Assembly (NCBI RefSeq): GCF_018812025.1
Contig: NC_063061.1
Span: 34,680,493 to 34,744,492, forward strand
DNA: 64,000 bases
From: Megalobrama amblycephala
Lineage: Eukaryota; Chordata; Actinopteri; Cypriniformes; Xenocyprididae
Direction of reading: 5' to 3'
The notes beneath the pieces were generated by a model. It was not told the origin of the DNA. It was given only the letters and a program-made list of their open reading frames with translations, and did not search any database. Shown here piece by piece: positions 45,536 through 57,442 of the stretch; the first letter of the stretch is position 1, and each line of letters starts with the position of its first letter. The position numbers were made by a program, and so were the translations under genes.

Positions 45536-46824
45536 CAGGCCCGGATTGGCTAATCGGGAGCACCGGGAGAATTCCCGGTGGGCCGATCTGTTTATTTGGC
45601 CGCGAGTGCCGGTGTTGTCATGGCATCCCACTGAAATGTGGATGCTCTAGAAACTGTGGACGCGGCCAAATGTACTAATCTGAGTAGCCTAACTTTTTCC
45701 TAAAAAACATTCAGTGACAGATTTAGGCCTGGATGGCACAGGGCGGCACGGGGCACCCGCGCAAGAAAAAACAAACAAACGAATGCGCGATCGGGTTTTT
45801 ACCACTCATTTGCACGCAACGTCAATGATATATGGTCACTCGGTGGGTAAATTAACCTGGTCGGCAGGGACTCGGAGTGTGCGCTCGGAGAAGACAACTC
45901 ACTCAAAAGTATACGAGAAGAAGGGATAAGGTGACGTCTGTAGGGACAGCGGGACAAGTTCTAAATCAACGCTAAATTATGGTAAGGCAAAAGGTCTAAG
46001 CCACCGGAGGCCGATTTAAGTAACGTAAATGAATAAAAAGGAAGAGAGGAAAACATGCAAAAGATAAAGGCATGTATGCAGCTTACTCATATCGTAATAA
46101 TAGTAGGCAAATAATAAAACATGGCCTATCACTTATGTTGCTTGCTATGCTTACACACTGGCCAACAATATTCATTTTTCTGTCCAACTAGCTTAACCAG
46201 ACAGTAAAATGTGATTGTAACATGTAACTTTTTTTTAAACAAATGTAATAGCCTACTTTAATATTTTACTGTAAAGTTGTGCAATTTTGTAGGATTTATG
46301 GTATTTTGTGTTATTTATTTGCCTCAATTTGTAATAATTTAAGTAGCTATATACATTTATATAAAATAGCAAAATTTTATGTTAAATCCACTTTAATAAA
46401 GATCTACATTTCTAAATTTCCTTCATAGTGATAGACATGAAAAATGTGCTTGGGTTTAGTGGACGATTACTGCCATCTACTGGAAAGCAAACACTTAATT
46501 AAATTAAAATTAAAATAACATGAATTTTTAACTACAGCCACTAGATGGCTGGAGAATTAATCAATGGTGCACATTATAAAATCATTGTTATAACTATAAA
46601 AATAACTCTATATCAAATTTTAGCATTTTTTGTACTATCATGGATATTTGAAGATATTTTTGAAAAATACAATTATATACAAGGCTGTAGAGAACAGTGC
46701 ACTATTGCAGACTTATATACTGAGGTTTTAATTACATTATTTTAATATAGTCAGTCGTGAATTAAAGTGGGCCGGTCTAAGGCATGAAACTCCAGGGCTG
46801 AAAATGAGTCCCAATCCGGCCCTG
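45536..46824. mobile_element. hAT-like element, CAGGCCCGGATTGG termini
   Basis: CAGGCCCGGATTGG at the left and CCAATCCGGCCCTG at the right are inverted ends of a 1,289-bp element. Flanking octamers TATTGATA (45528-45535) and CATTGATA (46825-46832) match at seven of eight positions. Inner blocks GTGGGCCGATC and GTGGGCCGGTC occur near the two ends. No transposase frame is present. CAG ends with an 8-bp duplication indicate hAT (inference). Confidence 0.8.
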
Positions 46825-46839
46825 CATTGATATAAATGA

Positions 46840-47820
46840 TCACTTCAATTTAGAATCACCTATATTGTAGTTACATCAAATATTCACAGGCAGATTTGCT
46901 TTATAAAGCCTTATAAGGAGCGGTTTAAGATTTCCTAACTACAGATAAGATGAGATTTTGTATGGTAGGATAAAAATCCTAAATCAAGTTAAGATTTGCT
47001 TCAGTAATACGAATTTGTGAAAATTCTAAATTAAGTTATCATATCTTAAGTTAAGACCTAAGAGAGAAATTTTCTGTAATACACCCTGGAGAGGAAGTGG
47101 CGGTGGCCGCGGCACCAGCAGGTTTGGTGAAGACCAGATGAGAGCACAATGACTCAGAGATAATGCTTTAAGCAGGTGTTTCCTACCCCACATTTTGGAT
47201 GTCTCCCTTATTTGACCCATATTTTTATGGTCTTGGAGTCTCTGCTAATGAGCTTAAGAGTTGGATCAGATGTGTTTGACTAGTAAAAGTTCGAAAATGT
47301 GTACTGTTGGTGTGCCTCCAGGAACAGGTTTAAGCTCAAGGGTGCTGAACCAGTCCGGCTGCCAGACAAGGGGAACCCGCGCGCAGCGTCTCAGGTTGCA
47401 AGGTAGGGCTGGAAGGGGAACGCAACACAGCAGGACTGAATAAGACAGCACTCGACAAGATCACAACAAAGGAACACAGTAAGGTCATATATGGTGTTGT
47501 TGGTGAAGATAAAAGAAATTTTAATTTACATATAATTACTGTCAGGCGGAAAACATATTTTTTAAACACCGTGTTGTCAAAGTTGGTATTGTGTCTTTAG
47601 TTCAAACACTTGTATGTGTCGTTATAATATGAAGATCAGGCTCAAGTGGAGGTAAAAGGTTTTTGACCAGCGAATGACAGAGTTTGTTTTGTCTGTCACT
47701 GAACAGCCGCATCTGAGACAGTCATTAGACAATGCACATATAAGGTTTGTTATTGAATACATCTGGCCATCTCATACATCTCATGAAAATGAAGCTCTAT
47801 GCACAGGATATTTAAAACAG
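46840..47820. other. No gene recognised
   Basis: 46900-47090 contains inverted AAGATAAGATG/AAGTTAAGA-type sequence that looks like a dispersed repeat. 47260-47450 is GC-richer with short overlapping open frames on both strands and no motif. Confidence 0.4.
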
Positions 47821-47824
47821 TAAT

Positions 47825-47975
47825 ACTTTACAGTGTTCATAGGTAACATTAGTTAACACAAACTAATAATGAACTGCACTTCTACAGCACTGTAGAAGTG
47901 CAAGAAGTGCAAATTTTAATTTCACCATTTACTAATGCATTATTGTAGTTGTTAACATTAGTTAATGCACTGTGA
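47825..47975. repeat. TAACATTAGTTAA repeat with a small hairpin
   Basis: GGTAACATTAGTTAACAC near 47841 recurs as GTTAACATTAGTTAATGC near 47950, a motif common in cyprinid repeats. At 47877-47901, CACTTCTACA and TGTAGAAGTG form a perfect hairpin. Confidence 0.6.
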
Positions 47976-48305
47976 AGAGAAAATGTACCACTAGCTTGTA
48001 AAAATAGTAGTAAGGCAATAATAAAACTGTAGTGTTAAACACTATAGACATTGACTTAAATGCATCATCTTACACCAACAAAGTCATGTTGGATTTAAGG
48101 AAAGATGCGCCAGTGATTCAGAATTTTTTTCAAAATATATAAAATATTATTATAATATTTTGTATTTAAAATACTATGATATAAAAGTAGCAATAAATTG
48201 GCTGGATTTGATTGAGGAACTTGTGGATTTTTTAAAAGATGGGGAAAGACGAAGCAGGAGTGAAGCCCAATTTGTTTGTTGTAGTTTAAACAAACACAAA
48301 TATTG

Positions 48306-48695
48306 GTGTAGAACACAAGACGAAAAAATCCATGCTGCAGTCAAAGACTGTATTCACCTGCACTCGCAGCGCCCTCTTCTGGCCTTGATTTGCACTTACA
48401 TATTTATCACCTTTACCCTCCTTTAACTGTAGAGGGAGCACAAAAATAAAGGGAACACTTTATTCCGATAGTCCACTTTAGTCATTCTACTAACTTTACA
48501 AACTCCTTGTCATCTAGCAGTCTTTAGTATTAGTAGACTGTCTGCTTAATGTCTGCTAACACTATTTAGATGCTTTCCAACTGACATTCTACTGACTATA
48601 AGTAAATCTGCAATTACACGTCATATTATTCTACTAACTAACTTTCTACTAATGCTCCAATGAGAGCTAGCTGACATGTAGTTGCAAATTAGTGA
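48306..48695. repeat. Uninterrupted copy of the repeat unit split at 26521
   Basis: It matches 26238-26521 and then 29886-29940 without the 3.4-kb insertion, including CTCGCAGCGCCCTCTT, CACTTTATTCCGATAGTCC and GCTGACATGTAGTTGCAAAT. Confidence 0.7.
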
Positions 48696-48960
48696 GATTC
48701 TTGTGTTCTACAGAAGAAAGAAAATTACACATACTTCAATTTACACACAGATTTAGTTATTACCTGTTCGTTTGTGAGTAGGCTATGTAAAGTTATTGAG
48801 AAACCAAGTCAAGACTAGTTCTGTGAGCTTTTTATGTAAATATACTTTATTATATTATCCATGCATTTTCCAAGCTGCTTGTCTGATGTGTGATTACATG
48901 GATTATGGAGCTTATTGGGTAAAATATATTCTCTTTATTTATTTCTCTTTATATATATAT
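48696..48960. repeat. Copy of the Ly6 gene 5' flank
   Basis: TTCTTGTGTTCTACAGAAG, AAGTCAAGACTAGTTCTGTG and TTTTCCAAGCTGCTTG correspond in order to 34470-34620 and 35516-35610, without the hAT-like element that lies between those blocks. No Ly6 exon is attached here. Confidence 0.55.
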
Positions 48961-49289
48961 TATTGTAGGTTTTGAAGTGGAAAATTTTACATTGTCATTT
49001 TTTTTCAATATACCGGAACCGAAACCAGATGGGTGAGAGAAGAGTCAATACCCCCCTTGTGATAAACATGTTTTTAGGGGCTTAACTATGTGCAATCTAT
49101 AGTTGTTGTTTTTTTCTATGTGAAAGCAACACCTTCAGCTTAACTAAATAGGCTACCATGTAAGGAGTTGTTTTGTTTGATTAACAAGAAGCCCCCACCC
49201 ATCCACTGTGGAGGACTGGGTGGTCTGTAAGTAGCTATATGACTGTGACTTCCTCTTTTTGTCTTTCACACTGCAGAGCATCATGTTTG

Positions 49290-50200
49290 ATCTGACCTTC
49301 TTGCAAGAATAAAAACCTTTTAAAGACACCTTGTTAATTGTTCCACGACAAATTGGCGATGAGGTTGGGATCCCGTGAGTGATTTGTCTGGACCTACAGC
49401 GTTGGTGACTGGTCATCCTAACTAAAAAAAAAAGAGAAAAGGTTAGCCTCTACCCCAGAACTTAAGGAAGGAGAGGGATGATCACTGGGGGCCTGGAATG
49501 TCACCACCGGGATCTCAAAAGAACAAAGAAAGAGAAAAATGGTGAGACTGGTTTTGAAATTCATAATAGTGAATGGAGACTGAAATTCAGATAACAGAAA
49601 TGTACCTGAGAGTTTCACCAGTTAGTGCACAACAAAATCCTCAGTGTTAAATTAACATTGCAGGGGTTTATATGAGTCCACACGCAGAGTGTTAAAAGGT
49701 AACACTGAATCAGTGTTGAAGTTAAGTAGATATTTAAGTGATTAAGTGATGAACACCTGCTGTTAACAAGCAGAATTACTGAAGGAAAGAGAAACACGAG
49801 AACTACAACTGACTTCAGCCACATCCTTAGATGAAATCAACTGAAGATAAAAGACATTAAATCTCTCAAGATCTGATTAAATAACTCCACAAACAGCATT
49901 ACCAGCTTCACTTATTACTAACCAGATTGACTTTATTTCTGACATACATCTACAGGCGTACTTATTGAGAATTAACATGTTTAGATATTTTTTAGATCTT
50001 GAGAGATTTAATGTCTTCTTTTATCTTCAGTTGATAAGGTCGACTGGGATGCATTAGGAAAGCATTCCCTGCAAAGATAAGTGCTTGTAAGCAAAATGAA
50101 GATGAAACCGTACAGGAGTACTATGCACGACTGAACAAAGTGTTCGATCTACACAGCGGAATGACAGAACCAAATAACAGGAGGAGGGGGAGAGGTTAAC
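49290..50200 (+). mobile_element. Remnant of an LTR retroelement (endogenous-retrovirus-like)
   Basis: AATAAA at 49309 is followed by CACCTTGTTAATTGTTCCACGACA and then TTGGCGATGAGGTTGGGATC, which resembles an LTR end followed by a primer-binding site. After a leader and an inserted repeat (49628-50035) comes a short frame with DETVQEYYARLNK (about 50100-50150), in the style of a retroelement capsid region. No complete gene or paired LTR is present and the copy is inactive. Assignment between retrovirus-like and other LTR families is uncertain. Confidence 0.45.
49628..50035. mobile_element. Foldback member of the CAGTGTTAAATTAAC family
   Basis: CAACAAAATCCTCAGTGTTA opens it, like 24801 and 27524. 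AACTGAAGATAAAAGACATT at about 49830 is inverted at about 50000-50035. It separates the retroelement leader from its gag-like fragment. Confidence 0.6.
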
Positions 50201-50237
50201 CTCAGCACTGGGGAGAAAGAGGAAGGTAGAACAAACC

Positions 50238-52779
50238 AGTGTTGCCAACTTAGCAATTTTGTTGCTAGATTTAACAACTTTTCAGACTATCCTAGCAACT
50301 TTTTTTCAAAAAGCACCTAGCAACAAATTTAGCTATGTTTAAAATTTATTTGTCAACTTTTAGCAACTTCTGTAAAGTGACTTAAACAATAAAAAAGGCA
50401 CATATTTTCATCTAAAATACACAAAAAGAGGAAACTATTAAACAGCTATAGCCAGCCAAGCAGCACATCAACCTGGAGAGAGCTGAAGAAAGATGCCTAA
50501 CAGAACATTTGTTCATTTATGATACAGAATGTTATTAGCTTGTATATAATTGTTATGTACACTGTAGGAATTTTTTTTTTTTTAGAAAAACAGAAAAGGT
50601 ACTGGTAATTTTCTGCCAGGGTATTATCTATTAAAGGTGCCAAGACAGTGAGTCTCAAACACCATTGTTTCCTCCTTCTTGTGTAAATCTCATTTGTTTT
50701 AAAAGACCTCCGAAGAACAGTATTAACGTCTGGATCTGTGCACAGCTGAATCATCAGACTAGGTAAGCAAGCAAGGACAATAGCGAAAAATGGCAGATGG
50801 AGCAATAATAACTGACATGATCCATGATACATTATAGTTTTAGTGATATTTGTAAATTGTCTTTCTAAATGTTTCGTTAGCATGTTGCTAATGTACTGTT
50901 AAATGTGGTTAAAGTTACCATCGTTTATTACTGTATTCACGGAGACAAGAGCCGTCGCTGTTTTCATTTTTAAACACTTGCAGTCTGTATAATTCATAAA
51001 CACAACTTCATTCTTTATAAATCTCTCCAACAGTGTGTAATGTTAGCTTTAGCCACGGAGCACTATCAAACTCATTCAGAATTAAATGTAAACATCCAAA
51101 TAAATACTATACTCACATGATCCGAAGCATGCATGCAACATGCATGACGAACATCTTGTAAAGATCCATTTGAGGGTTATATTAGCTGTGTGAACTTTAT
51201 TTATGCACTGTATTATAGTCGAGAGCTCGGGGGGCAGGGAGAGCGAGATTTAAAGGGGCCGCACGCTGAATCGTTAATGATGCCCCAAAATAGGCAGTTA
51301 AAAAAATTAATTTAAAAAAATCTATGGGGTATTTTGAGCTGAAACTTCACAGACACATTCAGGGGACACCTTAGACTTATATTACATCTTGTGAAAGAAT
51401 GTTCTAGGGCACCTTTACGTCATAACCCTAAAACACAAAATGCAATGTATGACTTAAGTAAAACACCTGTGAAAAATCGGATAATACAGATAATTCCTTC
51501 ATATTAACACAGTAAACTGTGCTCTATTTTTACAGACTTTCTTAGAGAGAATAGCACACTAAAACCCAATACACTGCTTAAAACCATAATTGTTGAAAAT
51601 GTGTAGTTTTACCAGTTAATAAGAAAATAAATAAAATGTAATTGTTTAGAAATGTGTACTGTTTAATAATTTAATGTTGAATTTAAAAATAAAAATATCT
51701 GATAAAGATGTTTATATTACTTTTACAAATAAAATATGTTTATATTATTTTTATAAACAAATCTAAATTAACATATTTCAAATCATATTTTTTTAATATG
51801 CATTCTATGCTATAGAGTACCTCATGGATGATGTGTTTTTGTAGGCCAACCCGGAAGTTAGCGGCGCACGGATTCCCTCGATCGAAAGCCTATGCAGACT
51901 TTTGGAAAATCGCAAAAAATAAGCTCTGTGTTTAACAAAGGGTTATGACACTCGTACGTTTTTTCTATCAAGATAATCTTTACAAGTTAACATAAAATGT
52001 ATACATTTTGAAGCCTAAATAAAGTCGTCAGATATAAAAAGCTAACAGTAGTCTATAAACGGACTACAGCACACCATCAACGTCACCACCACCAAGCTTC
52101 CTCAAACTTTATTCAAAAAACAACTTTATTTAAAAACATGCTCGCTGATTATGATCTGCATACTTATCCACTTTTCATGAGAATTGCTGTCCAAATGTCC
52201 TGTTTGTCATGATGATGTCTTAATTTCCCGCCAAAGGAAGTAGTCCATTTTAGCAACTTCTTAGCAACCGCCATTTTTAAGACACAAGAAAGGTTTAAAA
52301 AAAAAATCACAAGTGGGTTATAACTGGTGTGTTTTATGTCATAGATCAAAACATTTAGAGGCTTTGTTAACCATAGACCTTAATTCAGGCGATTTAGCAA
52401 ACACCCATTAAAAAAACCCATGGAACCGGAAGTCCTAAAATCAGAAAGAGCTTTATTGCCAGGTAGTTGTTTACACATACTAGGAATTTGTTTTAGTGAC
52501 AGAAGCTCCACAATGCAACAGAGTAACAGCGACAAGACAAGACACATAATAAAAAGGATAAAATAATAATATACAAATTTACAAGATAGACAAAGTGCAA
52601 AAAAAGCAAAAAACAATATATAATATAGACAAAATGCTAACTCGCTTCCGGGTTTTGCATACAAAAACACATCCCTGATGACGTCATAATGCAATTACAT
52701 CACAACGTCATTTAGCAACTTTTAGCAAAAAATCCACCCACCTGTTGCAACTTCCCCTGAAAATTAGTTGGCAACACTG
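50238..52779. mobile_element. hAT-like element, CAGTGTTGCCAACT termini (2.5 kb)
   Basis: CAGTGTTGCCAACTTAGCAA at the left and AGTTGGCAACACTG at the right are inverted ends, with AGCAACTTTTT-type motifs repeated near both. Flanking octamers GAACAAAC and GAATACAC match at six of eight. A second repeat (51242-51420) is embedded. No transposase is recognisable. Confidence 0.75.
51242..51420. repeat. Dispersed repeat shared with 30385-30575
   Basis: It carries the same ordered blocks (GAGATTTAAAGGGGCC to TTCTAGGGCACCTTTA) and is nested in the hAT-like element. Confidence 0.8.
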
Positions 52780-52794
52780 GAATACACACACTGC

Positions 52795-53760
52795 ATAACT
52801 AACTCCCTTGCTCACAGCAATAGCCGCTTTTCCATAGTCAGGCCGAACGCTTCTTAGAAAGGAACGGTTCCAGTTGTGTTTCCACTTGAGCCTGGTACTG
52901 CACAGCACGATTACTGACCATTCTCGGCCCAGAACACTTGTCTGTTGCCTGGCTACCAGTTTATCTGCAGCTGGTTAAGCGCTCTATTTGAACGACGTAA
53001 ACATGAATTAATAATAAAATTAAAAGAAATAATAAATAAATATTAATACAATGACAACATATTAATACAACACAATTCTGCAAAACAAGTAAGACATTCG
53101 TGAAAATCTTTTTTGATGAAATCCGAGAGCTTTCTGTCCCTCCATTGACAGCCACGCTACCACTTCAAAGATTCAGAGATCGTAAAACTAATCTATATGA
53201 TTTGAGTGGCTTAGTCCAAATTTTCTGAAGAGACATGATTGCTTTATATGATGCACAAATTTACTTTAGGCAGAAAAGCAAAAATGTCTGCTCAGATGGT
53301 CTTTTACAGGGCTTTATTTGTTTGTTTGTTTTTGTCTGAGAATCCTATTATTAACAACCTTCTCCTTTAGATGTTACTCTCTTATTGAAGCAACAGAAAA
53401 TCTGTTGATTAAATGTTTCAGAGGTCAACATGAGCAAAAGGGTTTGACAGATTGAGTGAACCATGAACAAATCTCTCCTTCTTTACTGCCCTATCATCCC
53501 AGAACACTTGGAATATATGACATGTGTTACATGGAATCATTCTTTGATACTTTATATCTTTTTTAAAAGCTTGATGATGGTCACTATTCACTGCCATCAT
53601 ATGGCAGAGAAATTTTTTAAAACTGTAAAAAAAAGTCCAAAAAAGAAAGAAGCGCATATGGCATTAGAACAACACCAGGGGAAGTAAATGATGAGTTAAT
53701 TTTCATTTTATGAACTATCTCTTTAATCTCTTTTTAAGAAATAAAATATTTTATTATTGC
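52795..53760. other. No gene recognised
   Basis: Intergenic DNA. The region 52810-52940 is moderately GC-rich and may be a repeat. Open frames on either strand show no domain. Confidence 0.4.
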
Positions 53761-53968
53761 AGAGCTTTATTCATCTTCTTTACAGCATGACAAGCTTTAT
53801 TAAATATGACCCCAGGAACAAGCTGATGTAGTATTTTATTTCATAAAGTGTCACATCAGAATTTTACTGCAAAAAAAATCACATCAGAACACCAAATATA
53901 GTACAGTGAAAACACAAGCTCTATATTCAATACAGTGTGTCTGATTGTAGGATGAAGAGCTGCTGGAT

Positions 53969-56806
53969 TCAGTGCAGCAGGAAGTAGGAGAGCAGAGAAC
54001 AGCAGAGGAACAGGAAGCTCTGGGAGACACTCTGAGCACCGTTACACATGTTCCCCTCACAACATGTGATACTCTTAACATTTCTAACCGATGTTGTGGC
54101 ACCACAAATGGATTTAGAGACACAGCCTTTTACCACCACTGTCTGGCCTTCAGAAGTCTCTGATGAAAAGAAAGAAAAGAAAAACAAAGTTTGATTCATT
54201 CTTAAGAATAACTAGTCCTACCTGATCCAATCCCAGGATTTGAACTGTGCAGTGTTGCCAACTGCTTTCAATGGGTTGTTTGCACATGACATCACAGCAG
54301 CAGCGCGAATGAGTCTGGAGGGCAGGGAGTGATTTTTCTATATAGAAATCCCATCAAAAACTCAAAATTCGTATGTTTTGCGTCATTTATGGTTGATCAA
54401 ATTGATCAAATCGAGAACCCAGAAGGTGTTTATATCGTTTACATAACTTATACCGTTTTTTATAACTTATATCGTTTTTTAACTTTAAAAGTTGTCGCCT
54501 TTATTAGCGTTTTGCGTCTGCTGATACTGAAATGAATATGGATACCCGCTTACCTTTTTTGTTTTTGACTTGGTTAAATATCCACATTCTTCATGGTATC
54601 GTTTGCAGGGAAGAGAAGCTATCCCATTGAATGATAATTTGGTGTTTTCACTTCAGTTTTGTAGAATTCCGTTCACAATGTTGATCTGGTTACCATGAGA
54701 ACAGTGTCACATGCTGCTGCTTCAGCCATCATATGGTTGAAAATGTCCAAAAATAAATAAATGTTTAACAAGCTGACAGAAGTCGATTCAACAACAACGA
54801 CAACACTTTCAAAAACACTCAGCTATGTGATTATTTTATTGAGTGACAGGGAGTGGGTTAAATCAGTGACATTATTAGATTTGATATACGCCGTCGTCCC
54901 GTCACCTCCTCAACCTGCTTCCCTTAGTGTGTTTTTACGGTTTTTACATGTAGAAAAGCCAACAATTGTATTACACTGTTCAGTTTTTTCTTTGAACGAT
55001 GATGTGAGCTCCTGTTGCAATTCTCGATTCAGCATGAATGACCTACAATGGCGACATTTTTCACAATCGCAACAGAAAATCAAAAATACTGCCCTAACGT
55101 CACTAGCAGAAAGGCAGCGCGATGTAAACAAACCCAGACTAGAACTGAACGAGGCGTGACGGCAGCTTCACATCCTCTATATCTACCTCCTCGATGGCAG
55201 GAAAGTCTTTCAATTCAGTGGAAAAGTCTCTTCTCTTCATAACATAAGGATCACGTCCAACATATGTTGTGATTTTCTGTTTATACTTTTCTAAACCAGC
55301 GCAGAAAGAACTTTTCTCCATCTCTTCCGTTCTAATTTTCACTGCTTGCCCTCCACCGGTATTTCGCGCGTCACCAGAACCACGTGATTGCAAACAACCT
55401 ATTGAAAGTAGCTAAAACTGGTAGCTAATTGTCACTAGATGACATCATAATGGAATATTCATTGATCTATATAAATATGAAAATCAGTGAGCAAAATAAG
55501 AATCTAGATAAGGTTTGTCCAAGAAGTTACTAGATTTGCCCCTAAACATTTGAAAAAAGTCTCAAAAGGGTCAGGGAAGTCACTAAATCTATTGATAAAA
55601 TCCCTAAATTGGCAACACTGGAACTGTGGTCTCCGGCGTGGGAAGCGGGCGTGTTAATGAGGAGGCTAAAGACCGCAGTCTGTAGCGACAGTCGCTAGAG
55701 CGCCTCTTGAGATCAGGGGAGTTTACACACACAGTTTTTACTGGCCTACAACAGTCACATAAGCTGGGCATTGTTATATGTGATCTGTATCTAATATTTA
55801 AACCTAAGAGAGTTTAAAAGATCACAACTTTAATCTTCCTTTTCCAGATTCTCACCTGTTGCAGTGATGCAGCGGTCTTCATCCCCGTAACAGCTCAATG
55901 TGTTTGAGCATGTCTGTCCATCACAATAGTAACATTTCTTTCCATTCAGGACATTAGAGGGATCTACAGGAGGAAATCAAGTATTCTTTTATTTTCTGTA
56001 CAAAATATCTAATGAAACAACAGTCCTTTAGCGGCTCCATTCAATCAGTTCATGACAGACAAGTCAAAACCTTGTTCTATCTTCTGATTGTATTTCCTTT
56101 GAAAGTAAAATGTGTGTTGACTTTACAAAAGATTTGCACATTGTCATTTAGGCACAATACCTGGAGCGTCTTGCTGGTTACACAGGTCTGTGTTACAGCA
56201 GGAAGTAGTCACCCTTACAAGGCCAAAGTTTATGGACCCACTTTGACAGACAGGAACACAACCTTTAAGCTTCTCTTTAGTAGTAATGTGACCTAAAATA
56301 TGAATGACAGGAGAGACCAATTAAAATGAAAAAATGATTAATAAATGTCAACATTTAGCACTTTTTATACAAATCATAACAATCTGAGGGAAAACAAATA
56401 AAAAAATCTATGCAGAAGATTTTGTGATTGAAATTGTAAAATCCATCAGAAAAACGAGTATTCGTTCTGTTGCAGTGAATTATAGCAGCATCTCCATCAG
56501 TCAAATATAACAGTAAATTTAAATCATATTGGACTTACCAATTTGTGTCACTGCTGTTAAACTCTCGCAGTGAGTAAATTCACTGGAACATGTTAGTTCC
56601 GTTTGATCTGCACAAGAACCCGTCAGACCATTGCACTCATAACATTTGAGAGAGTGTCCTTTAGTAATAAAACAGAGACAAGTGAGAGAGAGATCCAATG
56701 AAAAAAAGAAAGAAAGAAAACATTACAAACAATATTTGTCTTATTGTTTATTTGTACCTGCAGTGAAAAGAATGAAGAGAAGAAAAACTGAGATTTGCAG
56801 ATCCAT
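53969..56806 (-). CDS. Two-domain Ly6/uPAR (LU) family, GPI-anchored protein, paralogue
   Basis: Five exons on the minus strand: 56758-56806, 56539-56658, 56161-56292, 55856-55963 and 53969-54159 (600 nt, 199 aa), GT-AG and phase 1 throughout. The signal peptide is identical to that of the gene at 31943. LU domain 1 runs LKCYEC to SCCNTDLCN and LU domain 2 KCYYC to TCCEGNMCN, each with ten cysteines. The last 20 residues, the GPI-type tail ending YFLLH, are also identical to the paralogue. Intron 4 is enlarged by a hAT-like element at 54250-55620. A TATA box (56851-56857) and ISRE-like motif (56886-56895) precede it. AATAAA signals (reverse of 53766-53771 and 53796-53801) follow. Surface protein; partner unknown. 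Confidence 0.88.
54250..55620. mobile_element. hAT-like element with perfect 8-bp duplication, in Ly6 intron 4
   Basis: It begins CAGTGTTGCCAACT and ends TTGGCAACACTG. GAACTGTG at 54242-54249 and 55621-55628 is an exact 8-bp target duplication. Its ends match those of the 50238-52779 element. It carries an open frame on the minus strand at 55139-55393. Confidence 0.92.
55139..55393 (-). CDS. Possible transposon-encoded exon in the hAT-like element
   Basis: An 84-residue frame holds KYKQKITTYVGRDPYV, RRDFSTELKDF and PAIEEVDIED. The DPY...DFS pattern reminds me of N-terminal parts of uncharacterised transposon-associated proteins in fish, where the reading would continue into another exon. Near VDIED a splice donor could occur, since the remaining residues look like intron. 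Function unknown. The identification is from memory and weak. Confidence 0.35.
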   Translation of the reverse strand: MQSRGSGDARNTGGGQAVKIRTEEMEKSSFCAGLEKYKQKITTYVGRDPYVMKRRDFSTELKDFPAIEEVDIEDVKLPSRLVQF

Positions 56807-56850
56807 CTTTGATCAGGAGGAGAATGAAATAACGTCTGCTTCAGTGCCCA

Positions 56851-56895
56851 TTTTATAGCTTATCAAAAGGGGAGGATCTTCATGAGAAAATGAAA
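56851..56895 (-). promoter_or_regulatory. Ly6 paralogue promoter: TATA box and ISRE-like motif
   Basis: TATAAAA (reverse of 56851-56857) and GAAAATGAAA (plus strand, 56886-56895) lie in the same order and spacing as at 34142-34186. Bases between them (GGAGGATCTTCATGAG) are nearly identical too. Confidence 0.6.
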
Positions 56896-56899
56896 GTTT

Positions 56900-57440
56900 A
56901 ACAGAAAAGTTTAACTTTGTCTATCTTGCCAGTTAAATTTCAAGGAAGGCATCAATGTTTAAAAAGGAATTGCAAGAAATGTATAGGTTTACTTAAACCA
57001 ACTTCCAAGTGATAGTTGACCCAAAAATGGAAATTCTATCATCTTTTAATATCAATTTTATGTATATAGCACTATTAAAACAACACGTTTGCCAATGAGC
57101 TTTACGTCATCTCAGTATAAAAACGAATAATAATAATAATAATACAATAACAAAAACAATAAGTCATTATCATTAGCTGGAAAAAAAAAATCGCTCTGAA
57201 AGAGATTCCACAATATTGTTTCTCTGCGCCATTATCATTATAGTTGTGTTGTGGACTCTACTATTCTTTTATATTAGAATGATTTTTTTTAACTATATCT
57301 TTATCATTATAGTTATTATATTTTGTGAAAACAGGCCCAAGAGAAAGGTATTCAGGATTGTCAGAATAATAGATTACCACCCAAAATACTCACTCATTAT
57401 GGTAACATTGGCAATATTATCTCCCTTTTTGGCAAAATGT
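56900..57440. other. No gene recognised; short repeats
   Basis: 57012-57045 is a fragment of the GACCCAAAAATG repeat. AT-rich sequence with (AAT)n near 57127-57145 follows. Confidence 0.45.
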
Positions 57441-57442
57441 CA

